A stretch of 64,000 nucleotides of DNA from Whitmania pigra (taxonomy: Eukaryota; Annelida; Clitellata; Hirudinida; Haemopidae). Positions within the stretch are counted from its first letter, which is position 1. Every line of letters begins with the position of its first letter. Where the stretch lies: contig JAJTWR010000419.1 in the NCBI GenBank assembly GCA_021613335.1, positions 202,001 to 266,000 on the forward strand. Direction: 5' to 3'. The notes beneath the pieces are model-generated. The model did not search any database. It was not told where the DNA came from and saw only the letters and a program-made list of their open reading frames with translations. The position numbers and the translations under genes are program-made. Positions 24,330-37,383 of this stretch are shown here, one piece after another.

Positions 24330-24610
24330 ATTAGTTGATGACTAGTAAATTAGTAAATGAAATTTGGTAATAAAATTCATCAATTAAATTACTGATAATC
24401 AGTGATTAAAATTGTTGGGATTAACAATATACGGGTTTAACAGATACAAAAACACCAATCTTTAAAATTTTAAACTGAACGAAAAAGAGAAAAGACATTG
24501 AGAAGAGTGCACTTTACTTAACTAAGGTCAAAACGGACAACGAATTTGACAAGCTCCCATGCACTCACCTTTCTGATTTTAAGGACCACATTAATAAAAA
24601 AATAAAACTG
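24330..24610 (+). repeat. Duplicated downstream block B2 (pairs with 19050-19390)
   Basis: Same ordered words as the block after copy 4, including ttagttgatgacta, caatatacggg and cattgagaagagtgcac, with scattered substitutions and small indels. Confidence 0.65.
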
Positions 24611-25673
24611 TGAAAGGTGTAAATGCGCCACTATTCATTGTTTATGAATATCTAATGGTTCTTTACAATTATTGTCTCGTTATACAATAATTGGAACATA
24701 GGACATTATTGAACTTAAAATCATACGCAGTAAATGAGCTATGGAAATTATTGGAATGAAAATTTATCTCAAAATCGCAAAATAATAAAAAAGGAATGGG
24801 CTGGACAGAGAACATGAAAAGTGTCCCCATTTATGTTCCCAAGAGAGGCTTCAGTTGTTTTGATAACACAAGCAAACAGAGTGCCAAAGATGACGAAGAA
24901 CTTGACCTTAGGAAAGGCTCTTAAATTTGCTTATAAATGTATATACATATATACTTATATACTTATATATACATATATATATGTATATATATTTTTATAA
25001 ATGAGTTATACTTTTTTTTATAAATTAAAACAAAGTTGGTTGCACTTTCTGAAAGGCTAACAATATAAATTAACATCAGCGTCATTTAAGGTTCGTACCC
25101 TCGGAATTTGTCTGCTATTAATCTGAAATATGAGTTAAAGTTATTAATGAGTTTAATTGATATTTTCGCACCAATGACAAAGGAAGATGGCGATGAAAGA
25201 GAGTATTATTTGTTCTTGGATGTTCACCGCTTGAGTTTTTGAAGTGCTTTTGGGAATCTCGAAAAAAGAAAATTGATTCTAGCGGCATGTTGCCCTGTTT
25301 GACCAATTTGTTTATTAAATTTTTTGCTTAACAAGAAAATGTTTTGTCGTGAACGTAATTGTAATATGTAATTCTACTTTATTAAAACAAAATTTGACGA
25401 AATTTGTAAATGCTCAGCTGCAATAAAAGTGATAGATTGTATAATGCAGTGCAATTTTCAGTACTCGTGAACAAACAAATCGATTTTTAAACGAATTGAC
25501 TTCCATTTTGTTTAACTTAGGAGCGTTGAATTCGTTCGAGTGCTCTTAAATAATTAAGCAGTTTTTTATTTAAATAATTAAACGAACAGAAATAAAAGAA
25601 CTTATTTCGTTGCACAAAAACTTCAGCGTCGAATTTCCTAAAACATTCCAAGTAGTGGTTGCAAACGGTCATA
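24611..25673. other. Intergenic region
   Basis: AT-rich spacer before copy 6 with a short (AT)-type repeat at about 24940-25000 (tatacatatatatatgtatat). No gene was seen. Confidence 0.5.
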
Positions 25674-26896
25674 ATGACAACATTATTATCTCTCTTCAAT
25701 TTCCTGCTAATAACAGCAGGGTTGGTAGAAACGACCCTCTTTCAAAGGCTTGAATTGGGAGGCAACAATTTGTGCTTTATTGATAGATTCAAACGTTCCT
25801 CAAGAGTCTGGAAATATGTGGACAACCTGACATCGATATCGATCAACGTGGAGATTAAGAAGTGTTGCTTCTACTGCCTGCAGAATCCAAACTGCATTGC
25901 ATACCAAGTCGTCAGGGCGGATGATGGCAGAGGGTTCTGTTTCATCTTTAACAATTCTACAACTTTGTATATCATCTTCATTGAAGAAAATACTTGCAAG
26001 AGCTTCATAAAAAGAGGTTACTTTTGTAGAATTTCAGTATTTCATTTATTTCATCATGTTTCAGTAATAATAGATTTAAAGATTTAATTAATTAAATTAA
26101 TAGCATTTAATTGATTTTCAACAAACGAGGAGAATGAAAAATAATTTGTTTAATTTCAAATAACGCTTAACTGTATCAGAGCAAAACATGTTTGATCTTT
26201 GATCAATTAAGCCCTTTTTTTTAAAGACAAAGTATGGGACTGCATCATTCAGTGGGATCCTGTAAACTTCAAAACAATGAACAACATGGACGGATACAGA
26301 GTTAGAAAGATGGACAACTCATGGGCCATCTACAACAACTCTCGTGGCATTCACATCCTGGAACTGAATGCAACATCTTGTCTCCCTGCAAGGCTCAATA
26401 TCTTTGACGTCGCGAATAAACCTCAACAAAACAGATTCATGAATTATGTTGATAGACAGGCACCTAATGGAACATACATGATTGGTTATACTGTTGGTAA
26501 CTTTTACTATAAAGGAATAGAAAATTATTTTAGCCAAAGGTTTGGGATAACTCTTCACAGTATATATAACAGTTCTTTGGCTTTCATCTACTTGAAGGGA
26601 GGATCGCTTGGCACTAGACATCAGGTAGCTCAAAGTGGTCATGGATTTGGTTATTTGACAGTTATTACAGGTATGTAACTCATCATTTTGAAAATTCCAG
26701 CTCGCGTTAAAGCCTAAACTTTGTAACTATTAAATTCAAGATTATTTCTGTTCAAATGGCAGGCTCAACATGGAAAAACTGCTCATTTGTTTAGCACTTT
26801 AAATTGTTTTTTTCAGGTGAGAAACTCCTACCGTTCATCACTCTGAATAGTTTTATAGACAAGTTATGGTTCTTGATGTCTAACGGCATCTGGTGA
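25674..26896 (+). CDS. Secreted PAN/apple + ILEI-domain protein, copy 6
   Basis: Exons 25674-26016, 26227-26670 and 26817-26896 join in phase 1 to give 288 residues. The methionine at 25674 starts a clear signal peptide (MTTLLSLFNFLLITAG). PAN-like module: KCCFYCLQNPNC and GFCFIF. ILEI part: WDCIIQWDP, SRGIHILELN, NGTYMIGYTVGNF and SLAFIYLKGG. The tail starts GEKLLPF and ends SNGIW. Exon 1 and exon 3 lengths equal those of copy 3. This is the last copy before the Pax gene, which is on the other strand. Confidence 0.82.
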
Positions 26897-28602
26897 TGCT
26901 TATTGAACGAATGGAATTGTGAAAATCTTTGGCTGTTATCCTGAGTGACAAGAGTTAAACTATAAATCAATTTTTTTAATTTATTCTTGTTTACTGTGAT
27001 CAAGTTTGTGGGCTGACTTGTGACGCGGGCTATTTAGGTTTGGACCGTGTTAGTACTTGCAGGTTAACAATTACAATTGGTTAACAATTGCTGACAATTA
27101 CAAGATTAATATTAATTTAACAATATATATCATTATTGTTAACAATTTAACAATACACATCATTATTGTTATCATCATTATTATAAATTTATTAACTTCG
27201 TAATGTCTGAGTTTGGCTTTGTCTTATTTGTCTTTTCAACAGCAAAAATTCCTTTATTAACCATATCGTCGTTAATGGCAGTTAATTGTTTTAAAATAAA
27301 TACTTTCTGGTATTTTCGCCATTTCGTTTTTGTTCTCTGTTCTTTGATTTTAATTAATTTCTCAATTGAATAAAGGTCTTCATGTTCACAAAAATTCCTG
27401 ACATTGGTGACGCGAATGCCATGCTTTGCTTAAAAACCGTTTTTGAACAACAACCATAATAACAATAATAACAATAATAATAATAATATTAATAATAATA
27501 TCTTGAAATTTAAAGAGTTGTAATAATGTTATGTTTGTATTTTATCATCCTACAGATTATCATCCATTAATATTTAACTTTTGTCAGTCGTTTTTTATCA
27601 TTTCGTCAGATGTCGGGATGAAATCGAAATTAAATTCAAAAAGGCGCGAAACATTTTTCATTTTAATCGCTAGAATTCTTTTTTATTTATTTTTTTTTTA
27701 AATCACGAAACAGAAATTCTCGAAAAATATAAAACGAATTACAAAAAAGTAAGCGTTTATAAATTGAAATGATTCGAAAAATATCTTCAAAAATAAAGCA
27801 AGTACAGATGTACTCGGATCTCAATGAAGCATTAAACTTCTGAATATATCGTAATTTCCAGTAATTGAACATTTGAAAAACATTTGTTTTTTATTATGAC
27901 AAATCAAAATCTAAATTATCATCGTTAGTTACGCAATTACATTCGCAAACTTATAAGAGCATTATTTTCTCACAATGGCTGTATAGGTGTTAATTCTAAA
28001 TTTAAAAGAACAATGATTTTGATTTTCATTAATTCTGAATTTCATGAAATGATGATTGCATTCCACTAACCAATGAATTTCCAATTCATAGAAATTAATT
28101 ATCTGTTGTTCGCCTCTTTATGTACACGATTTGAACGCACCATGTACACGGGTTCGAAGCGCCCCCAAACGAGGAATTTTTTTAACATTTTAAAAGCAAT
28201 TATTTGTCGCAAATGCATTAACAAAAAAAACATAATGACAACGAATTTGTAAATTTGTACAGAAAATAAAATACATTAATATTTTTATGTTACTTTGAAT
28301 AATTTGAAATTGATGTTTGAGAAATTCAACGCACGGAATGATATACAGACGAGATTTGCATGTAGAGTTGAAATAAGCACTATTATCATGATAGTAAATA
28401 TTATTACATACTTAATTAATATTATCAATGATTATCAAATAAATATTATTTAGCTACTATATCTGGTGAACGAATTAAAGGAAGTCATATTAACAAAACA
28501 TATTTCTTACTGCAAAACTCTGAATTATTATAAGCATGAGCATCATCATCATCATCATCATCATCGTAATAGCCATCATCACCGCAATCAGGATCATTAT
28601 CA
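26897..28602. other. Intergenic region between copy 6 and the Pax gene
   Basis: AT-rich, with a small (AAT)n run at about 27450-27500 and a (CAT)n run at 28537-28566 that may be in the Pax 3' UTR. No gene was recognised. Confidence 0.45.
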
Positions 28603-31024
28603 TCATCGTTTTGTAGTGGAGAGGTCCATGGGTTCGTAATCATGTTTACAGACACTTGCACCAACAACATCACTCTTTACACTGTAATCAATGGCGTAGC
28701 AACTTGATGATGATGATGATGATGCTGATGATGATGGTGGTGATGATGATGATGATGCTGATGATGACGATGATAAGGTTGACGATGACATCGATGATGT
28801 GGATAACAGCGGAGAACATGATGTTGATATTGATGTTGATGACGATGATGGTGATGATGATGACGATGATGACGATGGTTCCAGAGGAGAAAGCACTGGA
28901 TCCCCTCCAGGTGAGTCACTCACATTAGGATGACAGTACAGGTAAATCTGATTAGGAACTATCACGGAATGTTTAGTTCCACTTTCGACGGAATTCCCGC
29001 GGGCGGATCGAGTTTCGTCCTCGTCGATGTCGATCAAAATCGAGCTTTCGGTTTCACAATTTTCGGCTCGGTTTTTCCAAGGTCTATAAATATTTGTAAA
29101 GTTTTGATTGACGGCTGATTCGCCGTGTTGACCCTCATGAACCGGCACCCTCTGATCCTCTGAACTTTGACCGTCAACGTGAAAGGTCACACCCTGACAG
29201 TCCGAAGGGGTTGGCACAGAGCCGGACCCCGGTGCCACGGACGGGCCAAAGCACCTCGGTACATTAAGCGAGAAACCGGTTTGATTGAAACCGTGGGATT
29301 GAGCTGTTGCGGAATTTGGTTGGTTATCGTTGTTCGGGAAACCGGAGTACGAGTAACTCTGGTTAAGCTGATGGTGGTGGTGATAATTCTGGTGGAATTG
29401 ATGGTGATGATGATGATGATGGAATGGTGAAAAATATTGTAGCTGTCGAAAATGGAAATGATACTTAGGGACTTCAAAATGACATACTGGAGTTGCAGGA
29501 AACCCCTGGAGATTGTCGTGATGATGATGATGATGATGATGATGAGAAGGAGGAGGAGGAGAAGGATGATGATGTTGTTGATGATGATGATTGACTTCTC
29601 CAGGCGTGACTTTCGAGTGCGACTCTTCAAATGCATTCCTTACAACCAAAGCTTGACCCTCTTGGAACTTTCCAGGAGGCTCGGCCAGACGACTAACGAC
29701 CAGACTGCTTGCTGCAGCCGGCTTCTTGTCGTCAACGTCGTTGGCTGCACAGACGTCATAGTCGCTGACGTCGGTGACGTCGACGCTTTCGTCCGACGTG
29801 GCAAGGCAACTGCTGCCGCTCGAGTTCTAAAGATGAATAAATGGATTGAATGAATCAGGTGTCACCTTAATGAGATGCATTCCTCATCGCCATCGTCGTC
29901 GTCGTCGTTTTCATTTTCACAATCTGAGCTGACACCTTGTCAGACAATCACCGTGTAGTCTTAATCACCATGAATAATAATCATCATCATCATCGATGTC
30001 ATCAGCTCCATCAGCAAAGTCATCATCATCATCGTTGTCGTCGTCATCGTCATCGTCATCATCACCCGACTCACCGACTGTCTGTCCTTATGTTTGTTTC
30101 TTATTATCCTGTTGATTGAGCTGATGCTTGGAACGTTGGGCTCAGTGCATACGGAATCTTCTATCAGCCTGTCATCATCATCATCATCATCATCGTCATC
30201 GTCATCATCATCGCCATTGTCATCATCAACAACATCATCATCATCATCAACGGCATCATCGCTGTCGCCATCGTGATCATTATATGATATTTGTCATTGA
30301 AAATAATTAATAAAAGTAATAGTAATTCATGCAGGTAATAATAATTAATTAAAGTTAATTAATTAATTAATAAAATTAATAACCTTCTTCGAATTTCCCA
30401 GGCAAACATTTGTGGATTCTCCTCTTTGTACCTTTTGACCTGTTTGATGACGTAAGGGGTCGTGACCTTTGGCTTGCTGCCCCCTATTTGACCCGGATGT
30501 ATGCTTCCGGTGTTTTTGTACCTGTAGGAGGTCATTAAGTGTAAATTGGGTTTTCCTGTGACCAGTTTGTAAAAGCTCAAGTACAAATATTAATACATAT
30601 AGAATATTAAATGATCATAAGCTTTACATTATTGTGTAGTCGCCATTTAATTTAATACTATTATTACAATTGGAATTTAACACTATTATAATTGAAATTT
30701 AATACTACTATAATTGCAATTTAATACTATTATATTAATATCTATTATTTTAATAAAATTTAATCATTATTTAAACTTCAAACCAAACCATCCCTCAACA
30801 AAGTAAGCTTCAAACATCCTCAGAGACCAAAAGACTCGACAAGTTATCTCGACTTGTTATCCTCACCTGTTCAGAATCTTGCTGACGCATCCGTGGGACA
30901 CCTGGAGCTTCCTGCTGATCTCACATGGTCTGATGCCTGAGAGGGCCAGTTTGAGGATGTCGACCCTCAAGTCGTTTGGCAGGGGTCTGCCGTTGGAGAA
31001 CTGCCGCCCGAACTGGTTCAGTAT
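28603..31024 (-). CDS. Pax transcription factor, paired domain without homeodomain (5' exon missing)
   Basis: Minus-strand exons 31024-30867, 30521-30384, 30168-30075 and 29826-28603 join in frame (phases 2, 2, 0) to 537 codons plus stop. The first three give a whole paired domain: [65 protein letters not shown] and [14 protein letters not shown]. This binds DNA through two helix-turn-helix subdomains. The last exon has an acidic stretch, long His tracts, a weak octapeptide-like YSYSGF, a Ser-rich tract and the C-terminal PMDLSTTKR, a PxDLS site for the corepressor CtBP. No homeodomain is present. The class is unsettled: Pax1/9-, Pox neuro- or lophotrochozoan Pax-beta-like are all possible. 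The N-terminal exon with the start codon was not found to the right, perhaps because microsatellites hide it. Confidence 0.88.
28608..28625 (-). other. CtBP-binding PMDLS motif at Pax C-terminus
   Basis: The codons just before the stop encode PMDLS then TTKR. PxDLS is the established docking motif for the corepressor CtBP, so this Pax protein probably represses some targets. Confidence 0.7.
28697..28880 (-). repeat. Microsatellite in Pax coding exon (Ser tract)
   Basis: Interrupted (GAT)n on the + strand, read on the minus strand in the TCA frame as long serine runs. It is part of the Pax coding exon and not a separate gene; other frames give Met/Asp/His shadows. Confidence 0.8.
29400..29595 (-). 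repeat. Microsatellite in Pax coding exon (His tracts)
   Basis: (GAT)n blocks at about 29400-29423 and 29519-29592 are read on the minus strand in the CAT frame, giving His runs of up to nine residues with PSPPPPS between them. It is the same kind of repeat as the Ser tract but in another frame. Confidence 0.8.
30170..30275. repeat. (ATC)n microsatellite abutting a Pax splice acceptor
   Basis: Interrupted atc repeats lie in the intron directly upstream (minus sense) of Pax exon 3. Read in the gene's direction the repeat is (GAT)n and runs into the acceptor gatgatgacag, leaving no pyrimidine tract. Confidence 0.85.
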
Positions 31025-31094
31025 CTTGGTGTCTGATTGGTGGATAAATGTGTGTGTACGAGTGTGCGTGCGTGCGTGTGTGTGTGTGGACTAG

Positions 31095-31510
<416 letters not shown>

Positions 31511-32430
31511 ACCATTAATTAATTCGTTCAGAATTTTCGTTTTATTTTTAATAAAACTTATTTATATTTAATTTCGGTCCTTTTGATCAATTTATTTGAA
31601 TCTTTTTTCTCTCTGTTATTTTATGACTTATAAAACCGCTTTCAACGCGTCATGGAAAAGGAATGACCTGACCTCTTGACCCCAGAGGGTTAAAAGGTCG
31701 CGAGAGGTCATCGGTGTCGTGTGCTTAATGTGGGTTCTTTCGAGTAATTAGGTGTTAAGTGAGACTGATTGGTTTAATTAGGAACCATAATTGAGCTGAT
31801 TCAGACCTTATGATTGAATCAGATGATAATGACGATGACGACGACGACGGTGAGGGTGATGATGATGATAATGGTGATGATGATGATGATGGAGGCGGCT
31901 GTTTCAATGATGATTATGTCTATTTATTATGTTATTATTATCTTTAGCTTTAATGAAAAATTGATAAAAAATTACGCACATATTACATATTTAATGAGAA
32001 AAAAATGATCATTGCCGTCATTATTATCCTCAATAATATTATCATCATCAGCTACTTTTATCACCATGATTATTTATCGTCTGCCGGAGATTGGTGATTG
32101 AAGTGAATTGATAAAATGAAGATTAAAAAAAAAATAATAAAAATAAAAAAATCAATAACATCAGCCAAGATGCGCTCCTTTGTTCGCGCAGTTAATTAGA
32201 GTCCAGCTGATTAGCGCAAAGGTATCGAACGCCAAAGACAAGTGATGGAGAAAGACAGACAGATAAAGAGAAGGATAAAGAAAGAGACAGAGACAGAGAC
32301 AACTAGGCTGACAGACTCGTACGAGAGCGTCTGGAAAAAGTCTTGAAGATGAAGATTTTCTGGCGCAGTTTGTTTTAGTCTCCGGCGCCATGCGATTGAC
32401 CAACGCCTTTGTCATGAAGGCGTCAAGGAG
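31511..32430. other. Upstream Pax flank without recognised gene
   Basis: Contains a minor (GAT)n tract at 31813-31893. A minus-strand open frame at 32161-32415 starts MTKALVNRMAPETKTN but has no paired-domain or other family feature. Confidence 0.4.
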
Positions 32431-33002
32431 TGAGTGTGAGTGAGTGAGTGAGTGAGTGAGTGAGTGAGTGAGTGAGTGAGTGAGTTGAGTGAGTGAGTGA
32501 GTGAGTGAGTGAGTGAGTGAGTGAGTGAGTGAGTGAGTGAGTGAGTGAGTGAGTGAGTGAGTGAGTGAGTGAGTGAGTGAGTGAGTGAGTGAGTGAGTGA
32601 GTGAGTGAGTGAGTGAGTGAGTGAGTGAGTGAGTGAGTGAGTGAGTGAGTGAGTGAGTGAGTGAGTGAGTGAGTGAGTGAGTGAGTGAGTGAGTGAGTGA
32701 GTGAGTGAGTGAGTGAGTGAGTGAGTGAGTGAGTGAGTGAGTGAGTGAGTGAGTGAGTGAGTGAGTGAGTGAGTGAGTGAGTGAGTGAGTGAGTGAGTGA
32801 GTGAGTGAGTGAGTGAGTGAGTGAGTGAGTGAGTGAGTGAGTGAGTGAGTGAGTGAGTGAGTGAGTGAGTGAGTGAGTGAGTGAGTGAGTGAGTGAGTGA
32901 GTGAGTGAGTGAGTGAGTGAGTGAGTGAGTGAGTGAGTGAGTGAGTGAGTGAGTGAGTGAGTGAGAGTGAGTGAGTGAGTGAGTGAGTGAATGAATGAGT
33001 GA
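32431..33002. repeat. (TGAG)n microsatellite, 570 bp
   Basis: Almost perfect tetranucleotide array with very few irregularities (for example gagttgag at about 32482 and gagagtg at 32964). The open minus-strand frame of repeated SLTH has no coding meaning. Confidence 0.97.
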
Positions 33003-33285
33003 GTACATATTAAAACGTTTTAAAAATATATTTTTTTGTTATCTAATAGATCGCCAGCTAATCAGTTCTTAGCTGAGTGAGTAGCTAAAGATTGGGGAGA
33101 CCCTACTGACGAATGGGTAGAGAGTTGTGGGTGCTAATCGACTCTCGTCAGCTACAGCCATCGACAGATGAAATCATGAGCGTTCCAGAAATCGTTAAAA
33201 GCTTACAAACGAAGATGGATGGAAATGATAAAAAAAAAAAGAATAATATAAGCATTATCGTGTATTATATCACAATTTTTATCAA

Positions 33286-33356
33286 CATTATCATCATTAT
33301 CATCATCATCATCGTCGTAGTCGTCGTCGTCGTCGTCATCATCGTCATCATCATCC

Positions 33357-33412
<56 letters not shown>

Positions 33413-33500
33413 GTCGTCATCATCATCACCACCACCATCATCGTCATCATCATCGTCATCATCATCATCACCACCATCATCATCATCATCATCATCGTAA
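33286..33500. repeat. (ATC)n microsatellite with cgtcgt interruptions
   Basis: About 215 bp of atc/gtc repeats, opposite in strand sense to the (GAT)n array at 31.1-31.5 kb. A shorter (GAT)n tract follows at 33605-33700. Confidence 0.95.
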
Positions 33501-33898
33501 TCACCTTTTTCAGTTTTAATCTTCCTCCTGCTTATTCCTCCTTCGCTTCTGCTCAGCTTGGTCACCATGTCTGCGCGACCGGAAATTCTCCTTCCAGGGA
33601 CCTTGATGATGACGACGACGACGATGATGATGCTGGTGATGATGCTACTGGCAATGGTGATGATGATGGTGATGATGCTGATGCTGAAGACTCCTCTTAC
33701 GATGATGATTTCAAACGAGGAACGACAATGCAGTGAGAAAATGGCAGCAGTTGTGGCGGTAGTAGTCGCTCCTTGTGGTTCTGGCGGCAGGTGACGCTTT
33801 CAATGTTTTGAAACCTGTTGACTCGATAAGGTTGTCGTTTCGATAGTCCTAGTAATGGTAGTCCCGCTTTGTCATCGTCGTTGTTGTCGTTGCGAGAA

Positions 33899-33906
33899 TC
33901 ACGTGA
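33899..33906. promoter_or_regulatory. TCACGTGA palindrome 1
   Basis: Perfect 8-bp E-box palindrome of the type bound by bHLH-zip factors (USF, MITF/TFE). First of five between 33.9 and 44.5 kb. Confidence 0.35.
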
Positions 33907-34560
33907 CCAACAAACTTGCATTGGAAGTAAATTTAGAAATTAAAAACTGAATTTTAAGTTTCTAATTTCTTATAATTGTTTTCTTCATTTAATTGTTTAT
34001 TTAAATTATATCTCTTTACACTATATTTTATTCTTTCTTTTCATAATTTCACTTCATCTTCTACATTTAAGAAAACGTCTTTTGAGTAATTCCGTAATTT
34101 CACGAGGCAGTCCTACAATTCGAAGTTTGTCGCTGAAGTCGATTATTGTTGTTGTTGATGTTGATGTTGTTGATGCAACAATCATCATCATGATCGTAGA
34201 TGTTAGCGACGATTGATCTGTTCTTCAGTTTCAGTCAACATTTTTGAAGAAATGTATTATTATTATTATTATTATTATAATTATAATTATCATCATTATC
34301 ATTATTATTATCGATAACTACGTCTAATTTGATTTGCGAAATTAATATTATTGTTGCGTCTATTATCATTAATATTTATATTTAATAATATTATTAATTT
34401 TATATTTATAACTTTTATTACTATTTTATTATTATTATTATTAACTTTATTATTATTACAAAGAGTTTGCAATCAGCATCGCTATCGATTGGACGCAACA
34501 CGAACATCGGAGGATGAAAAGTAGAAGCTGATGGAGAAGAGGCAATCTTTTATAGGCCCT
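33907..34560. other. AT-rich spacer with (TTA)n
   Basis: No gene was seen. Holds short att/tta runs at 34250-34310 and 34415-34460. Confidence 0.5.
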
Positions 34561-34568
34561 TGACGGAA

Positions 34569-34574
34569 AGATGG

Positions 34575-34606
<32 letters not shown>

Positions 34607-34916
34607 GTGGATGGATGGATGGATGGATGGATGGATGGATGGATGGATGGATGGATGGATGGATGGATGGATGGATGGATGGATGGATGGATGGATGGAT
34701 GGATGGATGATGGATGGATGGATGGATGGATGGATGGATGGATGGATGGATGGATGGATGGATGGATGGATGGATGGATGGATGGATGGATGGATGGATG
34801 GATGGATGGATGGATGGATGAATGGATGGATGGATGGATGGATGGATGGATGGATGGATGGATGGATGGATGGATGGATGGATGGATAGATAGATGAATG
34901 GATGGATGGATGGATG
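34569..34916. repeat. (GGAT)n microsatellite
   Basis: About 350 bp of ggat repeats with one 3-bp slip near 34707. The Trp-Met-Asp-Gly open frames are by-products. Confidence 0.96.
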
Positions 34917-35213
34917 TATGGAATGATAGCTTAATAAGTCTATTATTAATTTAACTAATAGGTAAATGAATTGAATGAATGTATGGATTAAAACATGAAT
35001 GAATTAAATGAATGAATGACTGAATTGATGGGCACAAAAAGACGGTGACGATGATCATGAGGATGATGAATTCTTGAACGATGCAGGGATGAATGCAAAG
35101 CCTAATCGCGTGAAATTTTCAAAACAGATGGTCAGTGGAGCGCAACTGTTTCCGCTGAAGTTCTGACACCTGATAGTAGTAAATGTCCATTCATTCAGCC
35201 GTGTCATTGTTCC

Positions 35214-35490
35214 AGTCCATCCATCCATCCATCGATCCATCCATCCATCCATCCATCTATCCATTTACCAATCCATCCATCCATCCACCAACCCATCCAC
35301 CCATCCATCCATCCATCCATCCACCCAACCATCAATTCATCCACCCATCCATCCATCCACCCAACCATCAATTTATCCACCCATCCATCCATCCATCCAT
35401 TCATCCACCCAACCATCAATTCATCCACCCATCCATCCATCCACCAAACCATCAATTCATCCACCCATCCATCCATCCTTCCATGAATAT
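35214..35490. repeat. (ATCC)n microsatellite with higher-order 70-bp period
   Basis: Atcc repeats interrupted in a regular way by aaccatcaattcatccaccc, at about 35330, 35362, 35411 and 35446, so a longer unit has itself been duplicated. Opposite strand sense to the (GGAT)n array 300 bp to its left. Confidence 0.93.
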
Positions 35491-36380
35491 GTTGTAAGAC
35501 ATGCGCATAAGGTCTCAACTCTCCCGGATGATCACAGGCGTTCGAATTACAATGCAGACCTGGTGACCTACCACCTCTGTGACGTCATCAGTCATCAGGA
35601 ATTGGCCGTTAATCATAATCATCACCATCATCGCCGTCGTCGTCGTCGTCATCATAGCCCGGAGTCATCTGTAACCACTTTTAGATGATATCATAACGGT
35701 ATAATGTTGACGATGGTGATGATGATGATAATATTAATAACATCAATAGAATATTATTATGTGATGATGAAATATTTACAATTTTATTATTTAAATTTGT
35801 TATGATAATATATGGCTGTTCAATCATCATCATCATGTTGTTGTTGTTGTTGACGTGCACCTAATCGTTCCTATCGGTCGACCAACCTACTACACAGAGA
35901 AATCATTGAAGCGTGGAGTTTTTCGCTCCATCGAACGCCAGTCGATGATGGTGATGAAGATGAGGCTAAAGATGATGATGATGATGATTATGATTATACT
36001 TAATACTTCAGAGAGTTACGTATTCTAACAAGTATCCCAATCATTATCAATGCCACCGAGACAATGTCATCATCATCATCGTCTTCGTCATCGTCCTCGT
36101 CGTCGTCATCATCATCATCAAAAATATCGTCATCATCATTATCATCATCGACTGATGCGCACGGATTACGTCTGGCATCGATTGGATCCTTGTACCTGCT
36201 TGAGAATCTCTTTCAAGAACATTGACATGCGCATCACTGCCTTCGTCTCCGAAACAGGAAAGCAAGTGAATTGCGAATTGATTGATTGGACAGGTGAATT
36301 GTTGATGTGAATGAATGAATGAATGGATGAATGAATAAATGAATGAACGAATCTGTTCAAGACTGTTGCACGACGTGAGT
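35491..36380. other. Spacer with minor GAT/ATC tracts
   Basis: Short atc or gat tracts at about 35630, 35710, 35940-35990 and 36065-36160. No gene was recognised. Confidence 0.5.
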
Positions 36381-36384
36381 GTGT

Positions 36385-36760
<376 letters not shown>

Positions 36761-36879
36761 ATCTTGCAAGAAGTCATCGTCACAGGAAGGTCGCGTGTCA
36801 GAGAGCAGAGGAGGAAGATAATGAAAAAGTCCTCCGCTGAGGAGCTATCTACAGTCACGTCTGAGACACCTGAGACTCT

Positions 36880-37240
<361 letters not shown>

Positions 37241-37383
37241 ATGGCGACTGCGAGATGATCGCATCTCATTATACGAACACCTACCCACCCAGCTACCTGG
37301 ATAGGAAGTCGTTCCAATTAATTCGAAATTGTTTCATTTGCGTCAATTTTTCATCGCGTGGAGCATTTTAGGTCTCGCACGGT

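Noticed and set aside
32161..32415. Minus-strand ORF as the missing first Pax exon
   Set aside because: It has no start of a paired domain, no fitting donor was seen, and the Cys/Leu-rich part comes from a (GACAGA) repeat.
32412..33008. 198-codon minus-strand frame of repeated SLTH
   Set aside because: A four-base repeat has no stop in this frame; it is simple sequence.
34560..35518. Frames of WMDG and IHPS repeats, here and at 39.9-41.0 and 42.1 kb
   Set aside because: By-products of (GGAT)n/(ATCC)n arrays; no start, domain or splice context.
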